Shown here in pieces: positions 1-8,986 of a stretch of DNA of 64,000 bases; positions within the stretch are counted from its first letter, which is position 1, and each line of letters begins with the position of its first letter. Source of the stretch: Hyphomicrobiales bacterium. GTDB taxonomy: Bacteria; Pseudomonadota; Alphaproteobacteria; Rhizobiales; Kaistiaceae. The translations under genes and the position numbers were made by a program. Under the pieces are notes generated by a model. It was not told the DNA's origin. It searched no databases and saw nothing but the letters and a program-made list of their open reading frames with translations. The stretch is taken from assembly GCA_017305635.1 (NCBI GenBank), contig JAFKKF010000009.1:234190-298189 (forward strand), given 5' to 3'.

Positions 1-71
1 CGCTCGGCCATGGCGGCCCGGGTGCGGGCAAGGCGGGCGGCGAATTCTTCCGGCGCGAAGTGAAGCGGCAT
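1..71 (-). CDS. N-terminus of M24-family (Xaa-Pro aminopeptidase-like) peptidase, cut by window edge
   Basis: Only the first 24 codons are present, read leftward from an ATG at 71. The start MPLHFAPEEFAARLARTRAA resembles the N-terminal creatinase-like domain of M24 metallopeptidases, which often lie directly after pgeF in Hyphomicrobiales. It would be the last gene of the lgt operon, 29 bp after the pgeF stop. The metal-binding catalytic part lies outside the window, so the call rests on the short N-terminus and the context. Confidence 0.5.
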   Translation of the reverse strand, partial: MPLHFAPEEFAARLARTRAAMAE

Positions 72-100
72 CGACGTCCCCCGGTTGTCAGGGAACGATC

Positions 101-913
101 CTACTCCATCGCGATGGCTGCGAGCATACGGCCGTAGTCGGGCTCGCCGCGATGGGTGGCGCGGCGGTAGGAGAAGAAGCGCTCCGGATCGGCATAGGTG
201 CAGAGGCCGAGGTCGGCGGCGGCGATGCCGGCGGCATGCAGCCGCGCGATGATGAAGCCGGGCACGTCGAGGTGCCCATGGTCGGGGCGGGGGGCCGGGG
301 CGATGAAGCGGCGGTTCTCGGGATCGGCGGCCTCGAAGGCAGCGATGACCTCGGGGCCGACCTCGTAGTTCTTCTGCGAGATCATCGGCCCGAGAACGGC
401 GACGATGTGGGAGCGGCGGGCGCCGAGCGACTCCATCGCGACGATAGTCGATTCGAGGATGCCGGCGAGCGCCCCCTTCCAGCCGGCATGGGCGGCGCCG
501 ATGACCTGGGCCTCGGCATCGGCGAAGAGGACGGGACCGCAATCGGCGGTGCCGACGCCGATGGCGATGCCATGGCGGGCGGTGACGAGGGCGTCGGCCT
601 TGGGGCCTTCGCCGGGTGCCCAGACGGTGTCGACGACGACGGCATTGCTGCCGTGGACCTGGTAGGGCGTGGCGAGGCGGGCGGCGGGGACGCCGAGGGC
701 GGCGGCGGCGCGGGCGCGGTTCTTGAAGACGAGGGCGCGATCGTCGCGCGAGCCGGTGCCGGTGTTGAGGCTCTTGTAGATGCCCGAGGAGACGCCGCCC
801 TCGCGGGTGAAGAAGCCGTGGCGGATGCGCGGCATGGCCTCGAGCAGGCCATGGGTGAGCGGGCGCGGGCGGACGGCGTCGGCGCTGATGGCGAGGGAGC
901 TTGGCCGCAGCAT
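101..913 (-). CDS. pgeF: Peptidoglycan editing factor PgeF (YfiH/laccase-domain protein)
   Basis: The 270-residue product has the YfiH fold signature: a TADCGPVLFAD segment with the zinc-ligand cysteine and an AAHAGWKGALAG segment with the paired histidine, plus YQVHG earlier in the chain. Family members remove mis-incorporated residues from peptidoglycan precursors and were formerly called polyphenol oxidases or laccases. The reading frame extends upstream, but the ATG at 913 (MLRPSSLAIS) gives the usual length and clears the preceding methyltransferase gene by 25 bp. It is the third gene of the leftward operon that begins with lgt. Confidence 0.88.
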   Translation of the reverse strand: MLRPSSLAISADAVRPRPLTHGLLEAMPRIRHGFFTREGGVSSGIYKSLNTGTGSRDDRALVFKNRARAAAALGVPAARLATPYQVHGSNAVVVDTVWAPGEGPKADALVTARHGIAIGVGTADCGPVLFADAEAQVIGAAHAGWKGALAGILESTIVAMESLGARRSHIVAVLGPMISQKNYEVGPEVIAAFEAADPENRRFIAPAPRPDHGHLDVPGFIIARLHAAGIAAADLGLCTYADPERFFSYRRATHRGEPDYGRMLAAIAME

Positions 914-938
914 CTTCGGTAATTCCCCAGGAACGTTG

Positions 939-2036
939 TCAGGCAGAGTTATCGTCAAAAGCGGGCAGGGCAAGGCCGCGCGACGATATGGCGAGAACCT
1001 TGAACAGATTTCCCATCGCCTCCGCTCCGGCGAGGCGGGCGGCGGCGGCATCGACCGAGGCGGCGGTGGCGGCGTCCTTGCCGCGCTTCAATGCCTCGGC
1101 GCGCGGCGCGAGGCCGAGGCGCCCGAGGAACTCGCCTTGCGCGATCAGCGCCCGCGGGACCGCCCCGGCAGCGCGGACCGCCGTGGCGAGGGCGGTGAAA
1201 TCGACATGGGCGGTGAGGTCGGCTTCGCCGGGTGCGGCGAGCGGATCGACGGGGCGATGGCGGGCGAGGGCCTGGAGCGTGTCGCCGGTGGCCGGACCGG
1301 CATAGCCGTAGTCGATGAAGAGCGCCGTGCCGCCGGTGCGGGCGAGGCGGGTGGCGACGGTGGCGGCGATGGCGGTGGCTGCCGGGGAGAGCTCGGCGAT
1401 CGCCCCTTCGCCGACGCCGGCGGATGACGTCGCGGGAGCCGGGAGAGGCCGAGCGTCGGCGCTCTCCATCGGCCGGAGGCCGAAAGCGAGCGATCCGTCT
1501 TCGGCGAGGCCGATGAGGCGCTCGGCCCAGCCGGTGGCGGTGCGGACGAACTGGCGGATGGGGAGGGCGTCGAAGAACTCGTTGGCGACGAGGATCGCGG
1601 GCGCGTCGGGGACCTCGTCCACCGAGGCGTGCCAGGCGACCCGGAAGCCGGCGAGCGTCTCCTGCTGGATCTCGCGGAGGCGCGGACTGGTCTCGACCAG
1701 GTGGATGCGCGCGGCTTCGATGAAGGCGGGCCTGAGGCGCGCGACGCGGAGGAGGTCCTTCATCAGCGTGCCGCGGCCGGGGCCGAGCTCGACGAGGGCG
1801 AGGCGGGCGGGGGCGCCCATCGCCTCCCAGGCCGCAACCACCCAGGCGCCGATCAACTCGCCGAACATCTGGCTTACTTCCGGCGCCGTGATGAAGTCGC
1901 CCGCGCGTCCGAAGGGCTCGCGGCGCATGTAATAGCCATGCCCGGGATCGGAGAGGCAGAGCGCCATGTAGTCCGCGACGCTCATCGGGCCGTCCTGGCG
2001 GATGAGCGCGGCGATCCTCCGGCCGAGGGGCGTCAC
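939..2036 (-). CDS. SAM-dependent methyltransferase, MidA/NDUFAF7 (DUF185) family
   Basis: The 365-residue product carries the MidA/NDUFAF7 hallmark GDFITAPEVSQMFGELIG (residues 47-64) and the SAM-binding motif VELGPGRGTLMKDLLR (residues 82-97). Mitochondrial homologues methylate an arginine of a complex I subunit; bacterial members are presumed protein arginine methyltransferases. The start is a GTG at 2036 whose GTGA overlaps the lgt stop codon, which indicates translational coupling. The open frame continues far upstream, but that part is only the antisense-free shadow of lgt in another frame. Confidence 0.88.
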   Translation of the reverse strand: MTPLGRRIAALIRQDGPMSVADYMALCLSDPGHGYYMRREPFGRAGDFITAPEVSQMFGELIGAWVVAAWEAMGAPARLALVELGPGRGTLMKDLLRVARLRPAFIEAARIHLVETSPRLREIQQETLAGFRVAWHASVDEVPDAPAILVANEFFDALPIRQFVRTATGWAERLIGLAEDGSLAFGLRPMESADARPLPAPATSSAGVGEGAIAELSPAATAIAATVATRLARTGGTALFIDYGYAGPATGDTLQALARHRPVDPLAAPGEADLTAHVDFTALATAVRAAGAVPRALIAQGEFLGRLGLAPRAEALKRGKDAATAASVDAAAARLAGAEAMGNLFKVLAISSRGLALPAFDDNSA

Positions 2037-2902
2037 CCGCTTGCCGCTTCCGCGGCGCGGGCGCGGCGGGCGCACCAAATCATCATGGCGAGGCCGGCGA
2101 GGATCATGGGAAGCGACAGGATCTGGCCCATGGTCAGGCCCCAGCCGTCGGTGTGCCAGGCCCAGCCGAGGGGGTTGCCGGGGGAGACGAACTGCTCGTC
2201 CGGCTGGCGCACGAACTCGACCACGAAGCGGGCGATGCCGTAGCCGAAAGCGAAGGCGCCCGAGACGAAGCCGCGCGTGGCGAGCTTGTGGTAGCGGTGG
2301 GTGAGGATGCGGAGGAAGAGAAAGAGCGCGATGCCTTCGAGGCCGGCCTCGTAGAGCTGGCTCGGATGGCGTGGTTCCGGCCCGCCATTCGGGAAGACCA
2401 TGGCCCAGGGCACGTCGGTGGCGCGGCCGAAGAGCTCGCCATTGATGAAGTTGGCGAGGCGCCCGAAGAAGAGACCGAAGGTGACCGAGGGCGCGATGAC
2501 GTCGACCAGCGACCAGAAGGGGATCTTCCGCGAGCGCGAGAAGAGAAGCATGGCGAGCATGGTGCCGAGGAAGCCGCCATGGAAGGACATGCCGCCATGC
2601 CAGAGCTCGAGGATCTCCATCGGATTGGCGACGAAGCGTGGCAGGTCGTAGAAGAGCACGTAGCCGATGCGGCCGCCGAGGATGATGCCGAGCGCACACC
2701 AGACGACGAAGTCGTCGATGTCGGCGGGCTTCATCGGGGCGCCGGCGCGGCCCCAGAGAAGCGGATTGGCGACGAGGCGCTTGGCGTACCACCAGCCGCA
2801 GAAGATGCCGGCGATATAGGCGAGCGCGTACCAGCGTATGGCGATCGGGCCGACCTCGACGAGGACCGGGTCGATGGTCGGGAAGGGAATGACGAAGAAC
2901 AT
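2033..2902 (-). CDS. lgt: Phosphatidylglycerol-prolipoprotein diacylglyceryl transferase
   Basis: This 289-residue inner-membrane enzyme transfers a diacylglyceryl group from phosphatidylglycerol to the lipobox cysteine of prolipoproteins, the first step of lipoprotein maturation. Visible family motifs are GGRIGYVLFYD (residues 76-86), HGGMSFHGG (102-110) and the Lgt signature GRLANFINGELFGR (147-160), set among about seven hydrophobic segments. It heads the leftward operon lgt, midA-like, pgeF, M24 peptidase, and is divergent from ubiK with 120 bp between the starts. Confidence 0.96.
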   Translation of the reverse strand: MFFVIPFPTIDPVLVEVGPIAIRWYALAYIAGIFCGWWYAKRLVANPLLWGRAGAPMKPADIDDFVVWCALGIILGGRIGYVLFYDLPRFVANPMEILELWHGGMSFHGGFLGTMLAMLLFSRSRKIPFWSLVDVIAPSVTFGLFFGRLANFINGELFGRATDVPWAMVFPNGGPEPRHPSQLYEAGLEGIALFLFLRILTHRYHKLATRGFVSGAFAFGYGIARFVVEFVRQPDEQFVSPGNPLGWAWHTDGWGLTMGQILSLPMILAGLAMMIWCARRARAAEAASG

Positions 2903-3022
2903 GGTCCGCCCCGTCTAGCAGCGCCGCCGATTCACCACCAGCGGCCGGGTCGTCTTGCCGCGGTCGCGGCGGCTCACCATAGTATCCCCGACTCGCGCCG
3001 GTAGCGCGACGGAGGTTTCGCC

Positions 3023-3322
3023 ATGACCCAGACGTCCAACCGCCTTCTCGACGAGATGGCCCGCCTGATGACCGATGCCGCGGGGGTCGCGCAAGGGGTG
3101 AGGCGCGAGGCGGAGACGGCCTTCCGCAGCCAGATGGAGCGCTTCATCGCCGGCATGGACCTCGTCAAGCGCGAGGATTTCGAGGTGGTGCGCGAAATGG
3201 CCTCGAAGGCGCGGACCGAAAACGAGGCGCTGGCCGCGCGGGTGGCGGCGCTCGAGGCCCGACTCGCGGAGGCGCCCGTGAAGCCGAAGCGCAGCGTCAA
3301 GGGCGGCGCGGGCGAAGAATAG
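3023..3322 (+). CDS. ubiK: Ubiquinone biosynthesis accessory factor UbiK (BMFP-domain protein)
   Basis: This is a 99-residue, mostly helical protein. The first 80 residues match the BMFP/YqiC family: MTQTSNRLLDEMARLMTDAA, then a charged coiled coil (MASKARTENEALAARVAAL). The tail is basic. UbiK binds UbiJ and helps assemble the aerobic ubiquinone biosynthesis complex; the related Salmonella YqiC also affects membrane fusion. A GGAGG lies just before the ATG. It is divergent from lgt, a common arrangement in this order. Confidence 0.85.
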   Translation: MTQTSNRLLDEMARLMTDAAGVAQGVRREAETAFRSQMERFIAGMDLVKREDFEVVREMASKARTENEALAARVAALEARLAEAPVKPKRSVKGGAGEE

Positions 3323-3514
3323 TGGAATTAACTGTCTTCGCGACGCCGGCCTTGTGAAAAAGCACGGGCTGATCCCATAGAATTGTAGTTAGGCGCGCTT
3401 CAGCGGCCTATATACTGATTCACAACAGAGATTCGTCTTCGGCGCAGCGGTTTTCCGCCGTCGTCACCGGCGCGTTCCTGTGAGGGTCGACGCAATTCTT
3501 GGCGAAGGGCCACG

Positions 3515-4015
3515 ATGAGCCTCATCGAAATCGAACAGGAACGCCTGTCCAATCCGGTCGACGTGATCGAGCATATTGCCGGGCTGAACGACTGGTCGTT
3601 CGAGCGCTCGGGCGAAGACGAGATCACGATTTCGGTCACCGGCGGCTGGACCGACTATCACGTCTCCTTCTCGTGGATGGAGGAGAACGAGGCGATCCAT
3701 CTTGCCTGCGCCTTCGACCTGAAGGTGCCGGAGGCGAGGCGCATGGAGGTCATGCGGCTGCTGACCCGGATCAACGAGCAGATGTGGATCGGGCATTTCG
3801 ACCTGTGGAGTTCCGAGGGCGCGATCATGTTCCGCCAGGCACTTCTCCTGTCGGGCGGCGCCGAGCCGAATGCCAGCCAGGTGGAGCGGCTGCTGGTCAC
3901 CGCGATCGAGGCCTGCGAGCGCTACTTCCAGGCCTTCCAGTTCGTCGTCTGGGCGGGCAAGAACGCGAACGAGGCGCTGGAAGGCGTGATGTTCGAGACG
4001 CTCGGCGAGGCCTGA
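3515..4015 (+). CDS. YbjN-domain protein
   Basis: The 166-residue protein has the YbjN (type III secretion chaperone-like) fold pattern: an N-terminal helix (NPVDVIEHIAGLNDWSFER), a beta region (ITISVTGGWTDYHVSFSW), then LLTRINEQMWIGHFDLW and a C-terminal helix containing CERYFQAFQFVVWAG. No catalytic motif is visible. E. coli YbjN is linked to motility and stress phenotypes, but the biochemical role is unknown. It sits 78 bp upstream of proC on the same strand, a conserved Rhizobiales pairing that may be an operon. Confidence 0.8.
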   Translation: MSLIEIEQERLSNPVDVIEHIAGLNDWSFERSGEDEITISVTGGWTDYHVSFSWMEENEAIHLACAFDLKVPEARRMEVMRLLTRINEQMWIGHFDLWSSEGAIMFRQALLLSGGAEPNASQVERLLVTAIEACERYFQAFQFVVWAGKNANEALEGVMFETLGEA

Positions 4016-4093
4016 CCGGCCTTCCGGCGCTTGGCAGGCGGGCCGGCCTCGGCTAGTGGTCCGATTCCGATATTTGCATTGGCCGGGGCCGCC

Positions 4094-4930
4094 ATGAGCA
4101 CCAATCCCTTTTCCACCTTCACGCCGTCCTCCCCGCTGGTCCTCGTCGGCGCGGGCAAGATGGGCGGCGCGCTCCTTTCCGGCTGGCTCGACCGCGGCCT
4201 CGATCCCAAGGCCGTCGTGGTGGTCGATCCGTCGCCACCGGCGGACACCGCCGTGATCCTCGCGCGCGCCGGAATCGTCGCCCACGCGGCGCCGCCTTCC
4301 GGCGTCACCGCAGGGGTGATCGTGGTGGCGGTGAAGCCGCAGATCATCGCCGGCGTGCTGCCGGCCCTGCGGGCCATGATCGGGCCGGGGACGGTTTCGC
4401 TCTCCATCGCGGCCGGCGCCACCCTCGCCAATCTCGAGGCGGGGCTCGGGGCGGTGGCGATCGTCCGCTCCATACCCAACACGCCCGCCATGGTCGGCCG
4501 CGGCATCACCGGCGCGATCGCCAATGCGCGGGTCGACGATGCGGGCAAGGCGACGATCGAGGCGCTGCTGCGGGCGGCCGGCGACGTGGCCTGGGTGGAC
4601 GAGGAGGGGCTGATCGACGCGGTCACCGCCGTCTCGGGCTCCGGGCCGGCCTATGTCTTCCTGCTTGCCGAAGTCCTCGCCGAGGCGGCGGAGGCGACCG
4701 GACTGCCGCCGGACCTGGCGGCGCGGCTGGCGCGGGCGACCGTCACCGGGGCAGGGGAACTCCTCCACCAGTCCGACCTGCCGCCGGCCCAGCTCCGCAA
4801 GAACGTCACCTCGCCGAACGGGACGACCGCGGCGGCGCTCGCCGTGCTCATGGGCGAGGGCGGCATGGCGCCGCTCATGGTCAGGGCGGTGGCGGCGGCG
4901 CGGAAGCGCTCCGAGGAACTTTCCGGCTAG
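4094..4930 (+). CDS. proC: Pyrroline-5-carboxylate reductase
   Basis: ProC reduces 1-pyrroline-5-carboxylate to L-proline with NAD(P)H, the last step of proline synthesis in the cytosol. The 278-residue product has the N-terminal dinucleotide motif LVGAGKMGGALL, the VAVKPQ segment, RSIPNTPAMVGRG and the C-terminal signature AVSGSGPAYVFLLAEVL followed by KNVTSPNGTTAAAL. The ATG at 4094 (MSTNPF) is chosen because the extra 21 upstream codons in frame have no family match. The gene follows the ybjN-like gene. Confidence 0.95.
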   Translation: MSTNPFSTFTPSSPLVLVGAGKMGGALLSGWLDRGLDPKAVVVVDPSPPADTAVILARAGIVAHAAPPSGVTAGVIVVAVKPQIIAGVLPALRAMIGPGTVSLSIAAGATLANLEAGLGAVAIVRSIPNTPAMVGRGITGAIANARVDDAGKATIEALLRAAGDVAWVDEEGLIDAVTAVSGSGPAYVFLLAEVLAEAAEATGLPPDLAARLARATVTGAGELLHQSDLPPAQLRKNVTSPNGTTAAALAVLMGEGGMAPLMVRAVAAARKRSEELSG

Positions 4931-4993
4931 ATCGTTGCCGGCCTCGCGCTCGCCATTCTCCGCCGCTAGAGTGCGCGCAACAGGAGGTGCAAC

Positions 4994-5683
4994 ATGGCGA
5001 GAGAACCCCGCAGACAGCGCGGTACGCGGCCCCGCGGCCGGATCGCGCCGACGGGACCGGCGAAGGCGGTGCCGCCGAAGGAGCGCATCCTCGATGCATT
5101 CCTCGAACTCGCGGCCGAGCGTGACTTCGGCGCGATCGGTCTCATCGACATTGCCGAGCGCGCCGGCGTGACGCTCGCCAATCTCCGCGATTTCTATTCC
5201 GGCAAGGGTGCCATGCTCGCCGATTTCGCAAGGCGCATCGACCAGGCAGCGCTGGAGAAGGGCGCGGCAGAGGGCGACACCGCGCGCGACCGCCTCTTCG
5301 ACATGATGATGCGCCGGTTCGATGCGCTGATTCCGCATCGCGCAGCGATCAAGCGCATCGCCGCGGCCGCCTGCCGCGATCCGATCCTGGCGCGCAAGCT
5401 CCATCGCCTCGGGCGCCGGTCGCAGGTCTGGATGCTGGAAGCGGCGGGTATCCACCGGACCGGCGTCGCCCAGGGCATAGCGGTGGAAGGGGCGCTGCTC
5501 GTCCATGCCGATGCCATGCGCGCCTTCCTCGACGATGAACCGGACCTGTCGCGCACCATGGCGGCGGTCGACCGTGGCCTGACGCGCGGCGAGCGGGCGA
5601 TGGCGTGGGTCGACCGCGGCTGCGCCTTCCTCGGCGGCGTCCGCTCGCGGGTGCGCTCGTGGCGGGGACGTGCGGCGGCATGA
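4994..5683 (+). CDS. TetR/AcrR-family transcriptional regulator
   Basis: After a basic, disordered N-terminal tail of about 30 residues (rich in Arg, Pro and Gly) comes a TetR-type helix-turn-helix: KERILDAFLELAAERDFGAI followed by DIAERAGVTLANLRDFYSGK. The remaining 130 residues are a helical ligand-binding region of no recognisable specificity. GGAGG lies 7 bp before the ATG. Its stop overlaps the csaA start (ATGA), so the two genes are translationally coupled. No operator could be identified. Confidence 0.8.
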   Translation: MAREPRRQRGTRPRGRIAPTGPAKAVPPKERILDAFLELAAERDFGAIGLIDIAERAGVTLANLRDFYSGKGAMLADFARRIDQAALEKGAAEGDTARDRLFDMMMRRFDALIPHRAAIKRIAAAACRDPILARKLHRLGRRSQVWMLEAAGIHRTGVAQGIAVEGALLVHADAMRAFLDDEPDLSRTMAAVDRGLTRGERAMAWVDRGCAFLGGVRSRVRSWRGRAAA

Positions 5684-6039
5684 GCGGAGCGAGTGAGCCG
5701 GCGTCGCGGATCGCTTTCGACGATTTCCTCAAGGTCGACATCCGCGTCGGCACCATCATCGAGGCGAAGGTGTTTCCGGAAGCGCGCAAGCCCGCCTACC
5801 AGATCCGCATTGACTTCGGGCCGGCGATCGGCGTGAAGAAATCGTCGGCGCAGATCACCCGGCACTACAAGCTCGAGGACCTGGTCGGGCGGCAGGTGGC
5901 GGCGGTGGTCAATTTCCCGCCGCGGCAGATCGGGCCGTTCATGTCCGAGGTCCTGACCCTCGGCTTTCCGGATGCGGCCGGCGAGGTGGTGCTGATCGGA
6001 CCGAGCCTCGCCGTGCCGAATGGCGGGCGGCTGTTCTAG
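5680..6039 (+). CDS. csaA: tRNA-binding / CsaA-like chaperone domain protein
   Basis: This 119-residue protein is essentially one EMAP/OB-fold tRNA-binding domain: FLKVDIRVGTIIEAKVFPEA at the N-terminus, YQIRIDFG, SSAQITRHYKLEDLVGRQV, then VVNFPPRQIGPFMSEVLTLG. Stand-alone domains of this type are called CsaA; the Bacillus protein is an export-related chaperone, and the family fold binds tRNA or structured RNA. The start is the ATG at 5680, whose ATGA overlaps the TetR stop codon; an upstream in-frame ATG would add a basic tail unlike the family. Confidence 0.85.
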   Translation: MSGASEPASRIAFDDFLKVDIRVGTIIEAKVFPEARKPAYQIRIDFGPAIGVKKSSAQITRHYKLEDLVGRQVAAVVNFPPRQIGPFMSEVLTLGFPDAAGEVVLIGPSLAVPNGGRLF

Positions 6040-6074
6040 GGGGCCTGCGGACGCCGTCGGATCAATTGCCGACG

Positions 6075-6839
6075 CTAGTCCTTCGGAAGCAGCCATGAAA
6101 AGGCGCGTTGCAGGAAGGCTTCGCCGCCCGTCCTGACAATTTCGCCGTGCGCCACGACGACATGCTCGGGATGCTTTTCGATCAACGCCCGAATCTTGGG
6201 GCGCGCGCTGGCGCGGTGGCGGAAACTGATCCGGTAGTCGATCGGCGGATAGCCCTGCCCCTCGACCATTTTGGAAAGCCTTGCGACAGGCCGCATCCAC
6301 CAGGGCCAGTGCCGTTTCAAGAAGGTCTCGGTGAAGGTCTGGGACAGATCGGCAATGATGGCGGTGCGGGATGCGCGGTGAAAGAAGATCACTTCGTCCA
6401 TGAAGGGCGAATTGGTGAAATAGAACTGGTCGATCTGCCCACTCCATTCCGCCGGCGGATCGTCCGCCAATGTCCCGAAAAAATGCAGGTCGGCGTGCCT
6501 GGCGACCGTCGCCGCCGTCGCCCATAGACGCGCGTCGGGAAATGCCGCCTGCCATTCGCCCAGAAACAGGTAGTGCAGCTTGTTGGGGCTGACGATATGC
6601 CGGACGGGTCCCAGTGCCCGAACCTCGTCCTCGAGCGCTGTCGTCCGTGCGACCGGCGACCACAGCCACAGGCCTCCATCGGCGAGGCGCACGATCACCA
6701 TGCGGGTCGGATAGTCGAAGCCCTTGAAGGAGACGATTCCGCCATCCGCAAACCAGAGGTCCGATCCGAGCGGCTCCAGCATGGTCGCATAGTCTAGTCG
6801 CACGGACGGATGCTTTCCATCGTCCCGAACCGCCACCAA
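6075..6839 (-). CDS. DUF4336-domain protein (metallo-beta-lactamase-fold-like)
   Basis: The product (254 residues from 6839, or 235 from the ATG at 6782) matches the DUF4336 pattern: MLEPLGSDLWFADG at the start, TRMVIVRLADGGLWLWSP, HIVSPNKLHYLFLGEW and, near the end, HVVVAHGEI. The family is distantly related to metallo-beta-lactamase-fold hydrolases but lacks a full HxHxDH motif here. The function is unknown. The downstream ATG fits the family's usual N-terminus better than the first ATG. It is convergent with csaA. Confidence 0.8.
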   Translation of the reverse strand: MVAVRDDGKHPSVRLDYATMLEPLGSDLWFADGGIVSFKGFDYPTRMVIVRLADGGLWLWSPVARTTALEDEVRALGPVRHIVSPNKLHYLFLGEWQAAFPDARLWATAATVARHADLHFFGTLADDPPAEWSGQIDQFYFTNSPFMDEVIFFHRASRTAIIADLSQTFTETFLKRHWPWWMRPVARLSKMVEGQGYPPIDYRISFRHRASARPKIRALIEKHPEHVVVAHGEIVRTGGEAFLQRAFSWLLPKD

Positions 6840-6864
6840 TGCCGCTCGCCGCTAACGCCGCCGG

Positions 6865-8244
6865 CTAGGCCGGGATCGTCACCGTGCAGCGGAGGCCGCC
6901 GAGCGGGCTCCTGTCGAGGGTGATGTCGCCGCCATGGGAGCGGGCGATGTCGCGGGCGATGGAGAGGCCGAGGCCGGTGCCGCTCTCGTCGAGGTTGCGG
7001 GCTTCGTCGAGCCGGTAGAAGGGCTTGAAGATCGCGTCATATTCCGCGGGCGGGACGCCTGGCCCGTCATCGTCGACGGTGACGACGAGCTGGCCCTCGC
7101 CGTGGCTGCCGGCTATGGCGACGTTGTTGCCGTGGCGGCAGGCATTGCGGACGAGGTTGACGAGGCAGCGCTTGTAGGCCTGGGGGCGGACCTTGATCAT
7201 CGGGTCGCCCGAGAAGGTCACCGTGGCGGTATGGCCGGCAATGGCTTCCTCGCGGCTGATCTCGCGGAGAAGCTCCTCGATGTCGGTGGTCGCCGATTCC
7301 TCGCCGGCATCGCCGCGCGCGAAGGCGAGATAGCCCTCGAGCATGCGGTTCATGTCGTCGACGTCCTTCTTCATCGCTTCGACGTCGGGCGATGGCTCGA
7401 TGAGGGCGAGCTGCAGGCGGAAGCGGGTGAGGATCGTGCGAAGGTCGTGGCTGACGCCGGCGAGCATGGCGGTGCGCTGCTCGATCTGGCGCTCGACGCG
7501 CAATCGCATCTTGTGGAAGGCGACCGTGGCGCGGCGGATCTCGCGCGCGCCGCGCGGCCGGAAGTCGGCCACGGTGCGGCCCTTGCCGAAATCGTCGACG
7601 GCGGTGGTGAGCGTCAGGATGGGGCGGATCTGGTTGCGCAGGAACGTGATGGCGATGGCAAGCAGGACCAGGCTGGTGCCGACCATCCAAGATGTGAAGA
7701 TCAGCGAGTTGGAGGCATAGGTGGCGCTGCGGCGCGCGAAGACGCGGAGCACGTCCGGGCCCAGCTGGATGCGGATCTCGACGAGGTTCGACTTGCCGAC
7801 CGTGTCGATCCAGAAGGGCAGGTTGATCTTGCGGGTGATCTCGGCGCTGAGCGCCTGGTCGAGCTGGGAGAAGAAGGGGCGCGCGCTTGCCGGCGGCAGA
7901 GTCTCGCCGGGCATGATCGAGATGGTGAGGCCGAGGCGCTGGCGGGCGATGCGCGTCAGCTCGGTGAGGTCGGCATCCTGGGGATAGCTGTTCTTGATGT
8001 CGATGATGGCGGCGATGTCGGCGACGACGGCCGCCGAAAGGCGCGCGGTGACGGTGCGGAAATGCTCCTCCATGAAGACGAAGGCGATGAATGCCTGGAG
8101 AAGCACGACCGGCGTGATGATGATGATGAGCGAGCGGGCATAGAGGCCCTTCGGCATGATGTCGCCGAAGAGCCGCGTGATCCGCCGCCAGCCGGCGCGG
8201 ACAACGGTGGGGGCCGGGACCGGCGTCTCGACCGTGGCGGCCAT
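6865..8244 (-). CDS. EnvZ/OmpR-type sensor histidine kinase
   Basis: The 459-residue kinase has a transmembrane segment near residues 37-58, a periplasmic sensor region of about 120 residues, a second membrane segment near 180-202 and a HAMP domain (NQIRPILTLTTAVDDFGKG). The H-box is LAGVSHDLRTILTRFRLQL with the phospho-acceptor His266. The ATPase domain shows NLVRNACRHGNN (N), DDDGPGVP (G1) and GTGLGLSIARDIARSHGG (G2). The usual proline after LRT is isoleucine. It follows its cognate response regulator by 18 bp and is presumably co-transcribed with it; the stimulus is unknown. Confidence 0.92.
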   Translation of the reverse strand: MAATVETPVPAPTVVRAGWRRITRLFGDIMPKGLYARSLIIIITPVVLLQAFIAFVFMEEHFRTVTARLSAAVVADIAAIIDIKNSYPQDADLTELTRIARQRLGLTISIMPGETLPPASARPFFSQLDQALSAEITRKINLPFWIDTVGKSNLVEIRIQLGPDVLRVFARRSATYASNSLIFTSWMVGTSLVLLAIAITFLRNQIRPILTLTTAVDDFGKGRTVADFRPRGAREIRRATVAFHKMRLRVERQIEQRTAMLAGVSHDLRTILTRFRLQLALIEPSPDVEAMKKDVDDMNRMLEGYLAFARGDAGEESATTDIEELLREISREEAIAGHTATVTFSGDPMIKVRPQAYKRCLVNLVRNACRHGNNVAIAGSHGEGQLVVTVDDDGPGVPPAEYDAIFKPFYRLDEARNLDESGTGLGLSIARDIARSHGGDITLDRSPLGGLRCTVTIPA

Positions 8245-8262
8245 GGCCCCGCGCGCTCCCCG

Positions 8263-8982
8263 TCAGACCGTCGCCAGGCGGTAGCCGATGCCGCGGACCG
8301 TCTGGAGATAGAGCGGATTGGCCGGGTCGGCTTCGATCTTGCGGCGAAGCCGGTTGATCTGGACGTCGACGGTGCGCTCGCCGGCCGGACCGTCGCCGGC
8401 GACGAGGGTGGCGCGCGGCACGGTCTCGCCGGGCGCGGCGGCGAAGATCGACATGATCTGGCGCTCGCGGTCGGTGAGGTGGATCACGTCGGTGCCGCGG
8501 CGCAGCTCCATGCGCTCGGTATGGAAGGTGAAGGGGCCGAAGCGGACCTGCTCGATGAGCGGGCTCGCGGGCGCCTGGCCGCGCTTCAGGATGTTGTTGA
8601 TGCGGAGCAGCAGCTCGCGCGGCTCGAAGGGCTTGGCAAGGTAGTCGTCCGCCCCGAATTCGAGGCCGGCGATGCGGCTCTCGGCCTCGGCGCGGGCGGT
8701 CAGCATCAGGATCGGCACCGCCATGGTCTCGCGCAGGCTCCGCGTCAGCTCGAGACCGTTCTCGCCGGGCATCATCACGTCGATGATGAGCAGGTCGAAG
8801 GCAAGGCCGGCGAGGCGGCGGCGGGCATCTTCGGCATGGGCCGCGGCGGTGACGCGGAAGCCCTGCTCGCCGAGATAGCGCGACAGCAGCGTGCGGATGC
8901 GGCTGTCGTCGTCGATGACGAGGATGTGCGGCGCGTTGTCGTCGGTGATCGGCTTCACGGGACGGGATTCGGTCACGCTCAC
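8263..8982 (-). CDS. OmpR/PhoB-family response regulator
   Basis: The 239-residue protein has a receiver domain with the acidic pocket in VIDDDS, phospho-acceptor Asp68 in LLIIDVMMPGENG, Thr96 in MLTAR and Lys117 in DDYLAKPFE, and a C-terminal winged helix with LTDRERQIMSIF and TVDVQINRLRRKIE. It lies between a MarR gene (4 bp upstream) and the kinase gene. This MarR plus OmpR-type arrangement is like the petP/petR pair of Rhodobacter, so it may be a PetR-type regulator of respiratory or envelope genes; that assignment is inference. Confidence 0.92.
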   Translation of the reverse strand: MSVTESRPVKPITDDNAPHILVIDDDSRIRTLLSRYLGEQGFRVTAAAHAEDARRRLAGLAFDLLIIDVMMPGENGLELTRSLRETMAVPILMLTARAEAESRIAGLEFGADDYLAKPFEPRELLLRINNILKRGQAPASPLIEQVRFGPFTFHTERMELRRGTDVIHLTDRERQIMSIFAAAPGETVPRATLVAGDGPAGERTVDVQINRLRRKIEADPANPLYLQTVRGIGYRLATV

Positions 8983-8986
8983 GGCA

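Noticed and set aside
3464..5506. 680-codon antisense ORF over ybjN/proC
   Set aside because: It spans two confirmed genes and their spacer; low-complexity product.
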